DNA of 64,000 nt from Auanema rhodensis (taxonomy: Eukaryota > Nematoda > Chromadorea > Rhabditida > Rhabditidae): contig OZ059897.1 of NCBI GenBank assembly GCA_964057225.1, positions 9,114,001 through 9,178,000 on the forward strand. The letters run 5' to 3'. Both the position numbers and the translations under genes were made by a program. How positions within the stretch are numbered: position 1 is the first letter of the stretch; each line of letters opens with the position of its first letter. The notes beneath the pieces are model-generated. The model was not told where the DNA came from, did no database searches, and saw nothing but the letters and a program-made list of their open reading frames with translations. This document shows positions 39,628 through 49,008 of the stretch, piece after piece.

Positions 39628-40199
39628 CTGACAATCTTTCTATATGTATTCGTTACTTACATACATGCATCTCTCTTTTGCTTCTGGCTCTTTTACCCAA
39701 ATTGAACCGATAATTATCAGATAGCTAGCAATTGTAGTTGAATGCGAAAAAGAAAATAATAGGAATGCGACATTAGCTTTGAATATAAAATCAAAAACGA
39801 AATAGGAATACTATATATACATAGTATAATGCATATTGTATAGTTTATAGTTAAACAACTCTTTATATAACAATTAGAAGAACTTATAATGTACTTACAT
39901 TGGCTATTCTTTCATTATATATGACACATCTCTTGATGTGCTTTCGTTTTTCATGAAAACAAAAACCATTCTTGTCATCCATCATAATCTGAGATTCAGA
40001 ATATGTCCTCATTCTGTCTCATAAGCCATCTCTGCCTAGCTATTTTCCATCAAATATTTCTCGAAAAGCCAAAGCATAATGTTGAAACATGTTCATAAAT
40101 AGGATATTTCTCGTTTTAGGAATTATGATAATATACATAAATGCGTAATTTTAATATAATGTTATTACCTCATTATCATTATCTATAGTTTTCTTTCTC

Positions 40200-40228
40200 C
40201 ATTCTACCTCTCTCTTTCTCTCTCTCTA

Positions 40229-40282
<54 letters not shown>

Positions 40283-40291
40283 TCTCTCTCA
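40200..40291. repeat. (CT)n microsatellite at the left border of the mobile island
   Basis: CT dinucleotide tract with regular CTAT interruptions. Three units of about 26 bases (CTATCTCTCTCTCTCTCT-like) can be seen. Confidence 0.8.
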
Positions 40292-40558
40292 AGGTAGTAT
40301 ATAAAATGTTGTTACTAGACCACCTTTTTGCCCAATCTTCAATGTCTACACTTTTTGGTCATTTTTCAGGCTTTATTTTACCAAAAATGTGTTTACTTCG
40401 AACAAAAACATAACATGCTTGAAAAAACCACTTTTTGGACCATTTTGCTCATTTCACAATTTTTGATCATTTCAAACGATTTTAAGGTAATAAATGACAA
40501 AATTGAGAAAAGAGCTTGAAGCTCTAACAAACTTCGAACTCTTAGATTAGTAGACACA

Positions 40559-40720
40559 TTAGAAATAAAAAATTTCCGTGAAATATTTATAAGAGACCCT
40601 TTGCCACCACAAGGAATTAAAGAAAAAGAAGTCGGAATTGTAAATTTAGATTCTTCAAATAATCAAGAAACTCACTGGTGTTATTCCAAAAAGAAAGATA
40701 ACATTTATTACCATAAATAA
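40559..40720 (+). pseudogene. Polinton/Maverick adenain-like cysteine protease fragment
   Basis: Fifty-three codons from 40559 to a TAA at 40720 align with the conserved core of the adenovirus-type (C5) protease that Polintons use to mature capsid proteins: FREIFIRDPLP, then a GIVNLD block, then ETHWCYSKK. The His of the THW motif is the catalytic histidine position of the family. The usual Asn-Glu-Cys before GIVNLD is replaced by EV, and the downstream YFDSFG block and catalytic Cys are missing, so this is a fragment. Stops close the frame upstream. It lies 1.75 kb before the Polinton polymerase relic on the same strand and probably belongs to the same dead element. Confidence 0.7.
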
Positions 40721-40765
40721 TTATATAGCGAACAAGAGAATCCCATAATAAACGTACAAGAACAT

Positions 40766-41480
40766 TCATTGTTTAACAAGCTTGAAGTTCTTATTGCGCC
40801 AGTCGACGATGATTGATAGCTCCAAATGTTGCATTGCATCCGCGCCAAGGATGTTGACTTCTGCGAAATGGGCTTTGGAGACTTCACATTCGATCTCAGT
40901 CGTGTGATCCTGAACATTTTAAATTACTCATAAAACTCCAAACAAAAGAGAAAACAAACCTGGACGGCCACATCGAAGCAAGAATGAGTTACATTGCCTT
41001 AACCATAGTGACTTTTCAGCGACTTGACGCTAAGGCAGGTGAAGGGCAAACCCGTATCCACCAAGAACAAGATAAATACGGAGTTCGGCTTGCCTGGATG
41101 AGGAACCAAAAGATCATGGCTGTGGAATTTCGCTTACCGGCGCCTGAAAATTAGAGGGACCATGTATCGAAGGTTATTGCCGTGAACCGTCCTCATTGCG
41201 GGAAAAGCGGAAGAAGGAAAAGTTCCGGAGCTGAGGTGTTTAATACTTTTGCTGAGCCCACTCTGAAGAACAAAGCTTTTCAAAAATTTTATTAGATGCA
41301 ATAGTAAAAATTCATCCTACCTCAACAAGTTCTTCATTGTTAATATCCGAGACTAAAACATCAAATTCATCGTATGGTAGAGCGAGCTTGTGCCAAAACT
41401 CATCTGACGACAAACTTTAATAAAAGAAATATCAATTTAGAAACACATAAATGTATTCCTACCTTGTTGTGTTCACTCAT
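40766..41480 (-). pseudogene. Retropepsin-like aspartyl protease gene, intron-containing, with in-frame stops
   Basis: Three exons can be joined in one frame on the minus strand: 41414-41321 (SSDEFWHKLALPYDEFDVLV), 41262-40960 and 40909-40766, with introns of 58 and 50 bases and good GT/TTCAG borders. A short 5' piece ends at a donor at 41463. The second exon holds FLVDTGLPFTCLS, the D-T/S-G active-site signature of retroviral-type aspartic peptidases (here DTG), and the last exon holds HFAEVNILGADAM, the flap-to-ILGxD region of the fold. Two TAA codons (41134-41136 and 40999-41001) interrupt the second exon although splice sites and frame are intact. This suggests recent decay of a once-functional, spliced gene, either host-domesticated or carried by an element. 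It runs opposite to the flanking Polinton pieces. Confidence 0.62.
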
Positions 41481-41598
41481 GCTGACCAACTAATCCTCGA
41501 ATAGAGAGAGAATGTGATGCAGGCAGTCTCTCGTCTTCTTCTGAAACTCTGCTCAAAAAGTAACCTAAACAACTTCTAAAATAGATCATTTAAACTCG

Positions 41599-41938
41599 AT
41601 GTTAAGAGATGATCTTTGTAAAGAAGTCATCAGTATTCTTGATATCCTGAGTAACAATATTAAAAGTCAACAAATTCTCAATTCTCAAGAGCTAAAAGAA
41701 ATGAAAAAGCAAGATCTTTTAACATTTTTAAAAAATCATTTGCAAGTTCAAAAAGCTAAGCTAATTGATCTCAAGGATGTTTTTCCTTTCGAAGATCTCA
41801 TTTTTCAGTGATTATAAAGAAACTAAGAAAGGAGTCGTAAGAACAACAACTTTTCGAAACAAAGGAAAAGATATAAATTTCGAAAAATATTTTGACATTT
41901 TTGATAAAAGAGTGTTTCGTATATATACGAAAAAATAA
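41599..41938 (+). pseudogene. Frameshifted unassigned ORF of the Polinton relic
   Basis: An ATG at 41599 opens 70 codons of a Lys/Leu-rich, probably helical protein (KEMKKQDLLTFLKNHLQVQK) ending at a TGA at 41811. A second frame starting at 41807 continues for 43 codons (TTTFRNKGKDINFEKYFDIF) to a TAA at 41938, so one frameshift at about 41807 would link the two. I do not recognise the protein. Its place between the protease and polymerase relics, on the same strand, suggests one of the accessory genes of the element. Confidence 0.4.
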
Positions 41939-42243
41939 GTAATTAATCAGTAAACTAAGTAAAAATTAAGGAAATTGGTTTTAAATAGAAAATGAGTAAA
42001 TTCATTTTAAAGTTTATTTCTGCTGTGAGCGGACGTATACAGTTAACGTCATATTTACGTGAACTGATGTATGCCGAATGCTTCACTTTAAATCAGTTCA
42101 CCATTGTGTTCTCATAGCGATCAGTCGCATTTATTAATATTGTATTGCCATTTATTATAAAGTAAATAAATCATATTCTGTATCTTTTTGGAATAAAGAG
42201 GAATAGACTATTTTAAGATCATCATTGCAAAAATTTTGTACTC

Positions 42244-43544
42244 AATGACATCCGGAGTGATACAACAGTCAAAATATATTTGAAGCTAGAGTTCAAACAA
42301 ATGACGAACTCCATAGAAGAAAAATTTGCTGTAAGATCGGAAACTAAAGAACTGTGCATTGGTGAAGATCGAGAAAAGTGATATCAACATGCATGTCAAG
42401 AATTACGAATGAATATGGATAATTTACAAAAAAAATTCTAAAATTTGTATACATTCTCCTGACAGTAATAAATTGAAATATGATAGCCAAATCGAAGATT
42501 GTGGTAGAAACAAGCCCTGCATGATCCATCTAATTCACGGACCGCTGATGTTGGTTTTTTTCCACAATTTGAAAGTTTATGATTCACATCTGATTGTTGG
42601 TTGTCATTATAGTACTGAAAATTTGAAACAAAAAGGAATTGAATTGGAAAAAAATTCTAGTAATACAGAAAAAGGTATTAGTTTCAGTTATAAGTTACCT
42701 TCTGACAAGGAGGGTGAAAAATATTTTTACAAAAAAGAAATTAGATTTCTTGATTCTTTCTCTTTCATGTCTTCCTCATTGGATAAACTAGTTGAAAACT
42801 TGAGTGATAAAAATCTTCGCCTCAGTAGAAATTATTAGATCTCCCAACAATTCCAATTGATGAGAAAGAAAGGTATCTATCCATATGAATATATAGATTC
42901 TTTCAAAAGATTTGATAAAGCAAAACTCCCAAATAGAGACAAATTTGATGACAAGCTCAATAATAAAAAATGTAAAAGAAAGGATTATCGGTATGTAGTA
43001 AAAGTTTGGAAAAAAATGAAGAGTACTAGTTTAGAAGGCTACACCAGAATTTATATGATCAACGATGTTCTTCGTATAGCAGATGTTTTTGAAAATTTTA
43101 AAAAATTGAGTCTAACTGTTTATGAACTCGATCCTTGTTGGTACTTTACTTCTCCAAGATTATCTTAGGACGTCTTGTAAAAAAAGACTAAAATACAATT
43201 AACAGTTCTCTATGATATAGAGGTCAATCTCGTAATTGAGAAAGGCATTCGAAACGGGATAGTTAATGCTGTGAAAAGATATGCCAAAGTTAACAATAAG
43301 TATATTAAAGGTTTCGGTTTATCAATACTTTCAAATTATCTAATGTACTTGAATGCTAATAATTTAAATGATTGGGCTATATGTCAATTGCTACCTACTG
43401 GAGACTTTCAATTGGAAAATGATTACTTTAGAAATACAGCACTTATCTTGAAAACTACCTCTCTTTATCAAATAAGGCATTACATACACAATTTCTTAAC
43501 ATTAGGATACTCTAAATCTACTTCGAAAATATATTCTCTTCTAG

Positions 43545-43637
<93 letters not shown>

Positions 43638-43642
43638 AATAA
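42244..43642 (+). pseudogene. Broken Polinton/Maverick type B DNA polymerase
   Basis: This is a relic of the protein-primed family B polymerase that replicates Polintons. Recognisable blocks in order: the 3'-5' exonuclease area (42473-42838: MLVFFHNLKVYDSHL and EIRFLDSFSFMSSSLDKLV); GIYPYEYIDSFKRFDKAKLP and MINDVLRIADVFENFKKLSL (42857-43168); KKTKIQL...VIEKGIRNGI (from 43169, one in-frame TAA); and YLMYLNANNLNDWAICQLLPTG (motif A area, 43340-43405). At least one stop at 42836 and two frame changes separate the blocks. In motif A the invariant Asp of DANNLY is Asn, and the Tyr is also Asn, so catalysis is lost. The frame then dissolves into a CT microsatellite at 43547. Motifs B and C are not seen. 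A weak N-terminal piece is open from 42244. Confidence 0.78.
43547..43632. repeat. (CT)n microsatellite
   Basis: CT tract with one TTTCTTT interruption. It sits exactly between the end of the polymerase relic and the outer end of the inverted LTR at 43633. Confidence 0.85.
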
Positions 43643-44050
43643 ATTTCTTTGCTTTATTCGTAGTCGGTGAGATTCGTAGAATTTACTGTATCGTTGACGT
43701 TCTCTATACCGTTGGTTGGTAGTTACGTTTGTGCGTCTCTTCTCGTCTATGTCAGAAGAGTGATGTGTCTCCGAGTCTGACGGAATCTTAAGAAGTCTGC
43801 AGTCTATCTAACTGCCACGAGCCTCTGAGTCTCTTTATCGACTAGAATTCGTCGAGTCGTGTTCCGTAACAACGATCTTGGACTAACGGATCTCTTATAA
43901 GAAGCCGCCCTTTACTAATACGTGAGTATCAGAACACACAGAAAAGATCACCCCAACTACTTCGCCATTCGGATTTTATATACGTTTACTTGGCGGTAGT
44001 AGTTTGCAAATTTGGTTTCTTTTTACTTGATCTCGTTCCTAAGATCGACA
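43633..44050 (-). mobile_element. Inverted, diverged BEL/Pao LTR (LTR3)
   Basis: Read on the minus strand, this 418-base segment begins TGTCGATC and ends TTATTCGACA, that is TG...CA, and shares its order of blocks with the two 429-base LTRs on the plus strand. Shared blocks include a GATCGTTGT stretch, a GGCTCGTGGCAGTTAGA stretch, AAGATTCCGTCAGAC, CGGAGACACATCACTCTT and GATACAGTAAATTCTACG. It is clearly more diverged from LTR1 and LTR2 than those are from each other, so it derives from a sister copy. Confidence 0.7.
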
Positions 44051-44178
44051 CTGGGGGCGGACAAAAGATAAAGCTGAAAAAGGTAAGATTTTTACTAAAT
44101 GATTATAGAAAAACAAACAAAAACAAATAACTAAAAAACAAAACCCACAAACACAAAGAAACAACAAGATCTATTGGC

Positions 44179-44717
44179 CGTCTTCCACCTTTCTTTTGAG
44201 CCTATTTCTTCTCATCATGCTTTCAAGTCCGGCTACATGACCAGGGCAGCAGCATAAAGCGTGAGCCCATACTCCAGAATTGCAATGTCTGCACGGCGTT
44301 GGTTTCCGACATTGCCCTGTCTCGTGGTTGGTTTTTTAGCATTATAAACACCTTTTTGTTTCATGAGCGAAGTGGAGCCTCTGGGAGATTGTATTGACTA
44401 TTCTGCATTGATCCGCTGGATGACATTCTTCGCAGAATGGGCAGAATCTTCTTTCCTCCTCCTTCTCTAAATACGTCCATAGCCTCTTGTCGTTTCTTCT
44501 TATCGTGTGAATAATATCTTCGAGCATTCTTTTGATTTGCTTCATCTCGATTTGATCAACGTTCACGTCCTTTTGCTTTGTTTCTACGCGGTGCTTGTGG
44601 TTAACTGCTACCGTCGGACCTTTCGATATCTTTGGTATCTTTGTTATCTTCGGGAATTTGTCATAGTGTTGTCTAGATCATCTAGAATGGCATCGTAATC
44701 CAGATCGATTGACTCCA
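44179..44717 (-). pseudogene. BEL/Pao gag relic, inverted copy A
   Basis: The minus strand opens with MESIDLDYDAILDDLD at 44717, shifts frame, continues through ITKIPKISKGPTVAVNHKHR, and enters a 75-codon ORF (44566-44342) with LEDIIHTIRRNDKR and the zinc knuckle CPFCEECHPADQC (C-x2-C-x3-H-x4-C). Two TAA codons interrupt a second knuckle, after which HETGQCRKPTPCRHCNSGVW gives a third Cys/His set that reads to a TAG near 44177. Gag nucleocapsid knuckles of this spacing bind element RNA. Over the 75-codon stretch the protein is identical to copy C at 46300, stops included, so A and C arose by recent duplication after inactivation. Confidence 0.78.
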
Positions 44718-44800
44718 TTCTTAAATAGTTATTTTTAACAAAGTTGAACAAGAAAAAACTGTACAAGATAACAAACAATCGCATCTATGAACTGCTGATA

Positions 44801-44982
44801 CTATTGTTGTATCTCTAATGGTACGATGGTATGTACGGATCTCCGAAGGATCCTCCCGCCAGAATGTAAAAGATCTACCGTGCGTGGAGATCGTTCATCC
44901 GGATGCATTTTCATGATCTTGGCTAAGTGCCATCTTGTTTTATCAGTTTTTTGATCAGTGCAAAAAACTATTTCTCCTATTC
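44801..44982 (-). mobile_element. BEL/Pao integrase C-terminal fragment, left palindrome arm
   Basis: Minus-strand translation gives an open frame: GEIVFCTDQKTDKTRWHLAK, then RSPRTVDLLHSGGRILRRSV and TIVPLEIQQ with a stop. The W-x-L-A/G-x-I...G-x-x-L-R-R...VPLE pattern is the C-terminal domain of BEL/Pao integrase polyproteins (DUF5641-like). This is the left arm of an inverted repeat; the right arm starts at 45014. Confidence 0.7.
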
Positions 44983-45013
44983 GCGGACTTTGACTGGACC
45001 CTTACGGTTCCAA
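44983..45013. other. Palindrome centre (31-base spacer)
   Basis: Unrelated-looking spacer between the two integrase arms. The arms on either side are about 182 and 181 bases and match as inverted repeats with scattered mismatches, so transcripts crossing the centre could fold into a long hairpin. Confidence 0.7.
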
Positions 45014-45194
45014 GAATAGGAGATATAGTTTTTTGCACAGATCAAAAAACTGATAGAACAAGATGGCACTTAGCCCAGATCATGAAAATGCACCCCGATG
45101 AGCAATCTCCACGCGCGGTAGATCTACTACATTCTGCCGGGAGGTCCTTCGGAGATCCATTCATACGATCATTCCATTAGAGATACAGCAATAG
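45014..45194 (+). mobile_element. BEL/Pao integrase C-terminal fragment, right palindrome arm
   Basis: Plus-strand reading gives RIGDIVFCTDQKTDRTRWHL, then RAVDLLHSAGRSFGDP and a stop at 45180. Compared with the left arm, a frameshift after AGR destroys the LRRSV..VPLE ending, so the right arm is the more decayed copy. Confidence 0.68.
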
Positions 45195-45259
45195 GATTAG
45201 AATGAAGATGAGTTCATTGTATTGTACCATTACTGTTCTAAACCTAATTATGTTAAGAA

Positions 45260-45676
45260 ATGGAATCAATAGATCTTGACTACGATGCCATATTAGACGA
45301 CCTGGATCAAACAATCATGAATACCACCAACCTAAGAATTCAAGTTCCCACAAAGCCTATTCCGAAGGTGTCAAAGATCCCGAAAATTCATCAAAACCAG
45401 GCGACAAGGACTAATCAAACTAACCGAGAAGATTACAAACGACGGGAAGTACCAAATGACAACTTGGAAATGAAACAGATTAATAGAATGCTAGAAGACA
45501 TCATCCACACAATCCGAAGAAACGATAAGAAATTGTGGGCATATCTCGAGAAAGAGGAGGAGAGAAGATATTGCCCATTCTGCGAAGAAGCCCATCAAGC
45601 TGACCAATGCCGGATAGTAAATACTATCTCGCAGGGACTGCACAGGGTCATTCTCTATAGATCTCTGTTGTCTTAA
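45260..45676 (+). pseudogene. BEL/Pao gag relic, copy B (longest open frame)
   Basis: A 138-codon ORF begins MESIDLDYDAILDDLDQTIM, passes through a Lys/Pro/Asn-rich linker (KPIPKVSKIPKIHQNQ), a conserved helix EMKQINRMLEDIIHTIRRND and the knuckle CPFCEEAHQADQC. It ends soon after HRVILYRSLLS where copies A and C continue. It is a gag fragment: the second and third knuckles are missing. It differs from A and C at many positions, so it belongs to a different copy of the element. It starts only 66 bases after the integrase arm, which is the reverse of the normal gag-then-pol order. Confidence 0.72.
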
Positions 45677-45743
45677 CGTGTTACATTCTTTCATATATTT
45701 TCATATTGTTTGTCGTTAAAAAAACTTATTTGTTGTGTGTCGT

Positions 45744-46172
45744 TGTTGATTCCGAAGTAACAGACATCGTAATCAGCAAGAACCCGAAGGCGTAGGAATA
45801 GTTCACGCACTTGTCTAGGAACAGTTAGAAAGCCTGTTTTCCTAGAGACTAATCGCAAAGGCCGTTAGTAGGTTCATAAGGGCGGATCTGTATCAGAGGT
45901 CCGTTTGTCCGAGATCGTTGTGGTAGAACACGAACTCGACGAGCTCTAGTCAAGAAAGATTATTCTTTCCGAGGCTCGTGGCAGTTAGAAAGACTGCAGA
46001 CACCCTAAGATTCCGTCAGACACGGAGACACATCACTCTTTTTCCATAAATAAAAAGAGTAGTGCGAACACACTCGCCAACAATCGAGATACTCGACATA
46101 GTGAACGTACAAGATACAGTAAATTCTACGTATCACATAAATTACGAATAAACAAAAGTAACTTATTCGACA
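45744..46172 (+). mobile_element. BEL/Pao long terminal repeat, LTR1
   Basis: A 429-base direct repeat of 46841-47269. Both begin TGTTGATTCCGAA and end TTATTCGACA, fitting TG...CA termini. By eye roughly 25 differences separate the two, so the insertion is old. No short target-site duplication flanking LTR1 and LTR2 was seen. Confidence 0.78.
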
Positions 46173-46840
46173 ACACTCTCTCTCACTCTCTCTCTCTCTC
46201 TCTCTCTATTCTGTCAAATAAAAAACAAACATAAAAACATCGAAAGGTCCGACGGTAGCAGTTAACCACAAGCATCGCGTAGAAACAAAGCAAAAGGACG
46301 TGAACGTTGATCAAATCGAGATGAAACAAATCAAAAGAATGCTCGAAGATATTATTCACACGATAAGAAGAAACGACAAGAGGCTATGGACGTATTTAGA
46401 GAAGGAGGAGGAAAGAAGATTCTGCCCATTCTGCGAAGAATGTCATCCAGCGGATCAATGCAGAATAGTCAATACAATCTCCCAGAGGCTCCACTTCGCT
46501 CATGAAACAAAAAGGTGTTTATAATGCTAAAAAACCAACCACGAGACAGGGCAATGTCGGAAACCAACGCCGTGCAGACATTGTAATTCTGGAGTGTGGG
46601 CTCACGCCTTATGCTGCTGCCCGGGTCATGTAGCCGGACTTGAAAGCATGATGAGAAGAAATAAGCTCAAAAGAAAGATGGAAGATGGCCAATAGATCTT
46701 GTTGTTTTTTTGTGTTTGTGGTTTTTTTGGTTTTTAGTTATTAGTTTTTGTTTGTTTTGTTTGTTTTTCTATACTCGTTAGTAAAAATCTTACCTTTTTT
46801 AGCTTTATCTTTTTTCCGCCCTTTTTTTTTTCCGTGTCTT
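46173..46840 (+). mobile_element. Internal region of an LTR-gag-LTR deletion derivative (gag copy C)
   Basis: Only about 670 bases separate the two LTRs. They contain a CT tract, a tail ending AAAAACAAACA, then gag copy C. Gag C reads SKGPTVAVNHKHRVETKQKD, the 75-codon ORF at 46300-46524 with knuckle CPFCEECHPADQC, two TAA codons, and GQCRKPTPCRHCNSGVWAHA to a TAG at 46695. All of pol is absent. With stops in gag this copy cannot make its own proteins and would at best be a non-autonomous, TRIM-like unit. Confidence 0.72.
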
Positions 46841-47269
46841 TGTTGATTCCGAAATATTAAACATCGTAATCAGCAAGAACCCGAGGGCGTTGGAATAGAT
46901 CACGCACTCGTCAAGGAACAGTTAGAAAGCCTGTCTTCCTTGAGACTAATCGCAAAGGCCGTTAGTAGGTTCATAAGGGCGGATCTGTATCAGAGGTCCG
47001 TTTGTCCGAGATCGTTGTGGTAGAACACGAACTCGACGAGCTCTAGTCAAGAAAGATTATTCTTTCCGAGGCTCGTGGCAGTTAGAAAGACTGCAGACAC
47101 CCTAAGATTCCGTCAGACACGGAGACACAACACTCTTTTAACACAGATAAAAAGAGTAGTGCGAATACATTCGCCAACAATCGAGATTCTCGACATCGAG
47201 AACGTCTAAGATACAGTAAACTCTACGTATCACATAGATTACGAATAACGAGAAGTAACTTATTCGACA
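46841..47269 (+). mobile_element. BEL/Pao long terminal repeat, LTR2
   Basis: The second 429-base copy of LTR1. Homology to the LTR1 locus continues past the LTR end into a CT tract and a TTATTCTGTCAATAAAAAAC segment up to about 47405, which corresponds to the start of an internal region. LTR2 is therefore also the 5' LTR of a further, truncated unit, evidence for a tandem array rather than a single insertion. Confidence 0.75.
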
Positions 47270-47272
47270 ACA

Positions 47273-47303
<31 letters not shown>

Positions 47304-47308
47304 TCTCA

Positions 47309-47382
<74 letters not shown>

Positions 47383-47405
47383 ATTCTGTCAATAAAAAAC
47401 AAACA
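47270..47405 (+). mobile_element. Truncated start of a further BEL/Pao unit, with (CT)n tract
   Basis: A CT microsatellite (47272-47381) with CACTCTCT interruptions, followed by the same AAAAAACAAACA end seen 60 bases after LTR1. Everything that should follow (gag, pol) is missing, and AT-rich host-like DNA begins at about 47410. Confidence 0.6.
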
Positions 47406-49008
47406 AAAAAACAAAATGTTTTATAAACGTTTCAAACGAATATATACATATACATATTTAATAATAATACAATCATCTATAAAACATTAAATTAATTTAC
47501 AATAATAATTATTATAAAATTATATTTATGCATGTCGTTGATAATCATTGACAGTAGTGAAAACGATATTATTATAATAAATGTTTGCTATATCACATTT
47601 CAGAAAAAGAAAAAGTTTGAAGATGAAGGACAATATTTCCAAAAAAAAAAAGAAAAAAAAAGAAAAAAATTGAAATTCATAAAGCAAGACAACAGACATG
47701 TAATACACTAATTTAGTGAAAAAAGACTTTAAAATCATGTTTTGATCATCATGAATTGCTTCAATATTTCATTTTTTCTTTTTTTTAAAATCATATCGTT
47801 TAACTACATGCGTTTTCTATAAAGTTGTTTTTATATGAGAAAAAAAAGGGAAGAAAATTTCAAAAAATAGAAATCTCGTCAAATCCAAAAAAAAACTTTT
47901 TTGAAAATAGTAAAAAAATAAAAAGAAGAAGCCTATACGTGTAGGCAAAATACATACGTAGATGAGTAACCGTGACAGCAATACTTTTTGTGAATGAGAA
48001 GATGTACACGAATAAGTAGAATACTGTAGAATCTCGTCGGAACTATATTTGGAATATAAAAAATATTTGAAGAATAGAAATATGAATACGATGAATACGA
48101 AGATATACAGGTAAAACAATACAAAATCGCTGAGCAAGGAAAGGAGTTGGTTTTGTGTTTTGATGATCCTGGATAGTGAAGAAGAGTTTAGACATCACTG
48201 AAATGAAAAGATCGTTAACTATATGGTTTTTTTGTGTTTATTAATTATATATGTACATATATTGTTATTAAAGTTTTGGAATGATTCAAAACTCAAAATT
48301 CTTCAAAAAAAAAACCATTTTTTCTAATTTGAATTCTCAAAAAAAAATAGTTAAAATGACATTGTGCTACAGTGAAATTCTTGTAAAAACATGGACAAAA
48401 CTGAATTATGTGTTTGAAGTTATAATTATTAAAATTCTAATATATTATATAAAATAATTATACAAATAAAAATGATTTCATAACTTCAAAGGACGAATCA
48501 GGTAGAAGAACATATAGGATGTGCTATGACACGTCACCAAGAGCTTTGGTTCATATGTTTGGCCATGTTGTTACAAGAATTTGGCATTTGTTAAGTATAT
48601 ATATTTAATTTTTTTATATGTTGAAACTCATTTTATCAGTAATTAATTGGTAAAATAAGGAAATGGATTAGCAATATTCTCAATTGAAGCTATTTATTTT
48701 TCAATCGAAATATATGTAACTAGTAGGTAGTGTAAGCTTGGGTGAGATTATGACATAAATAAGATTACATACATAGAGTATAATAGTTTTTTTGAAGACA
48801 TATTAGACAGGCATATGGATATTTTACACATGTAACATGTTTATGAATGAGCATATGATGTCATATATGACTTGCGTCTTCTGATTTCACGTCATAATTC
48901 ACTTTGAAGCTTGCTCATTCGAACTTAATTGAAACTTAAATGGCGAATAGCTTGATCCACAATCATTTTCCTTATTCAACTCAATTCATTAACTGATCAA
49001 ATGAGATA
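47406..49008. other. Non-coding stretch between the mobile island and the RhoGEF 3' end
   Basis: AT-rich DNA with A- and T-runs. It includes the 3' flank of the minus-strand RhoGEF gene. No exon-like segment on either strand. Confidence 0.65.
48693..48698 (-). terminator. Candidate polyadenylation signal AATAAA for the RhoGEF gene
   Basis: On the minus strand AATAAA lies about 310 bases after the stop codon at 49009. It is the nearest canonical hexamer I saw downstream of the stop; variant signals closer in cannot be excluded in such AT-rich DNA. Confidence 0.35.

Larger units (their letters stand above)
36178..40558. other. Non-coding stretch between the 36177 exon and the mobile-element island
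   Basis: AT-rich DNA with TA runs and an AG-rich block (38290-38470). Two coding-like minus-strand pieces lie in it: 39532-39627 (separate entry) and an open frame ending at a donor at 38543 (KRRNQTMKEKLE before GTAGG), which is also open on the plus strand and so ambiguous. A CT microsatellite lies at 40200-40291. Confidence 0.5.
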
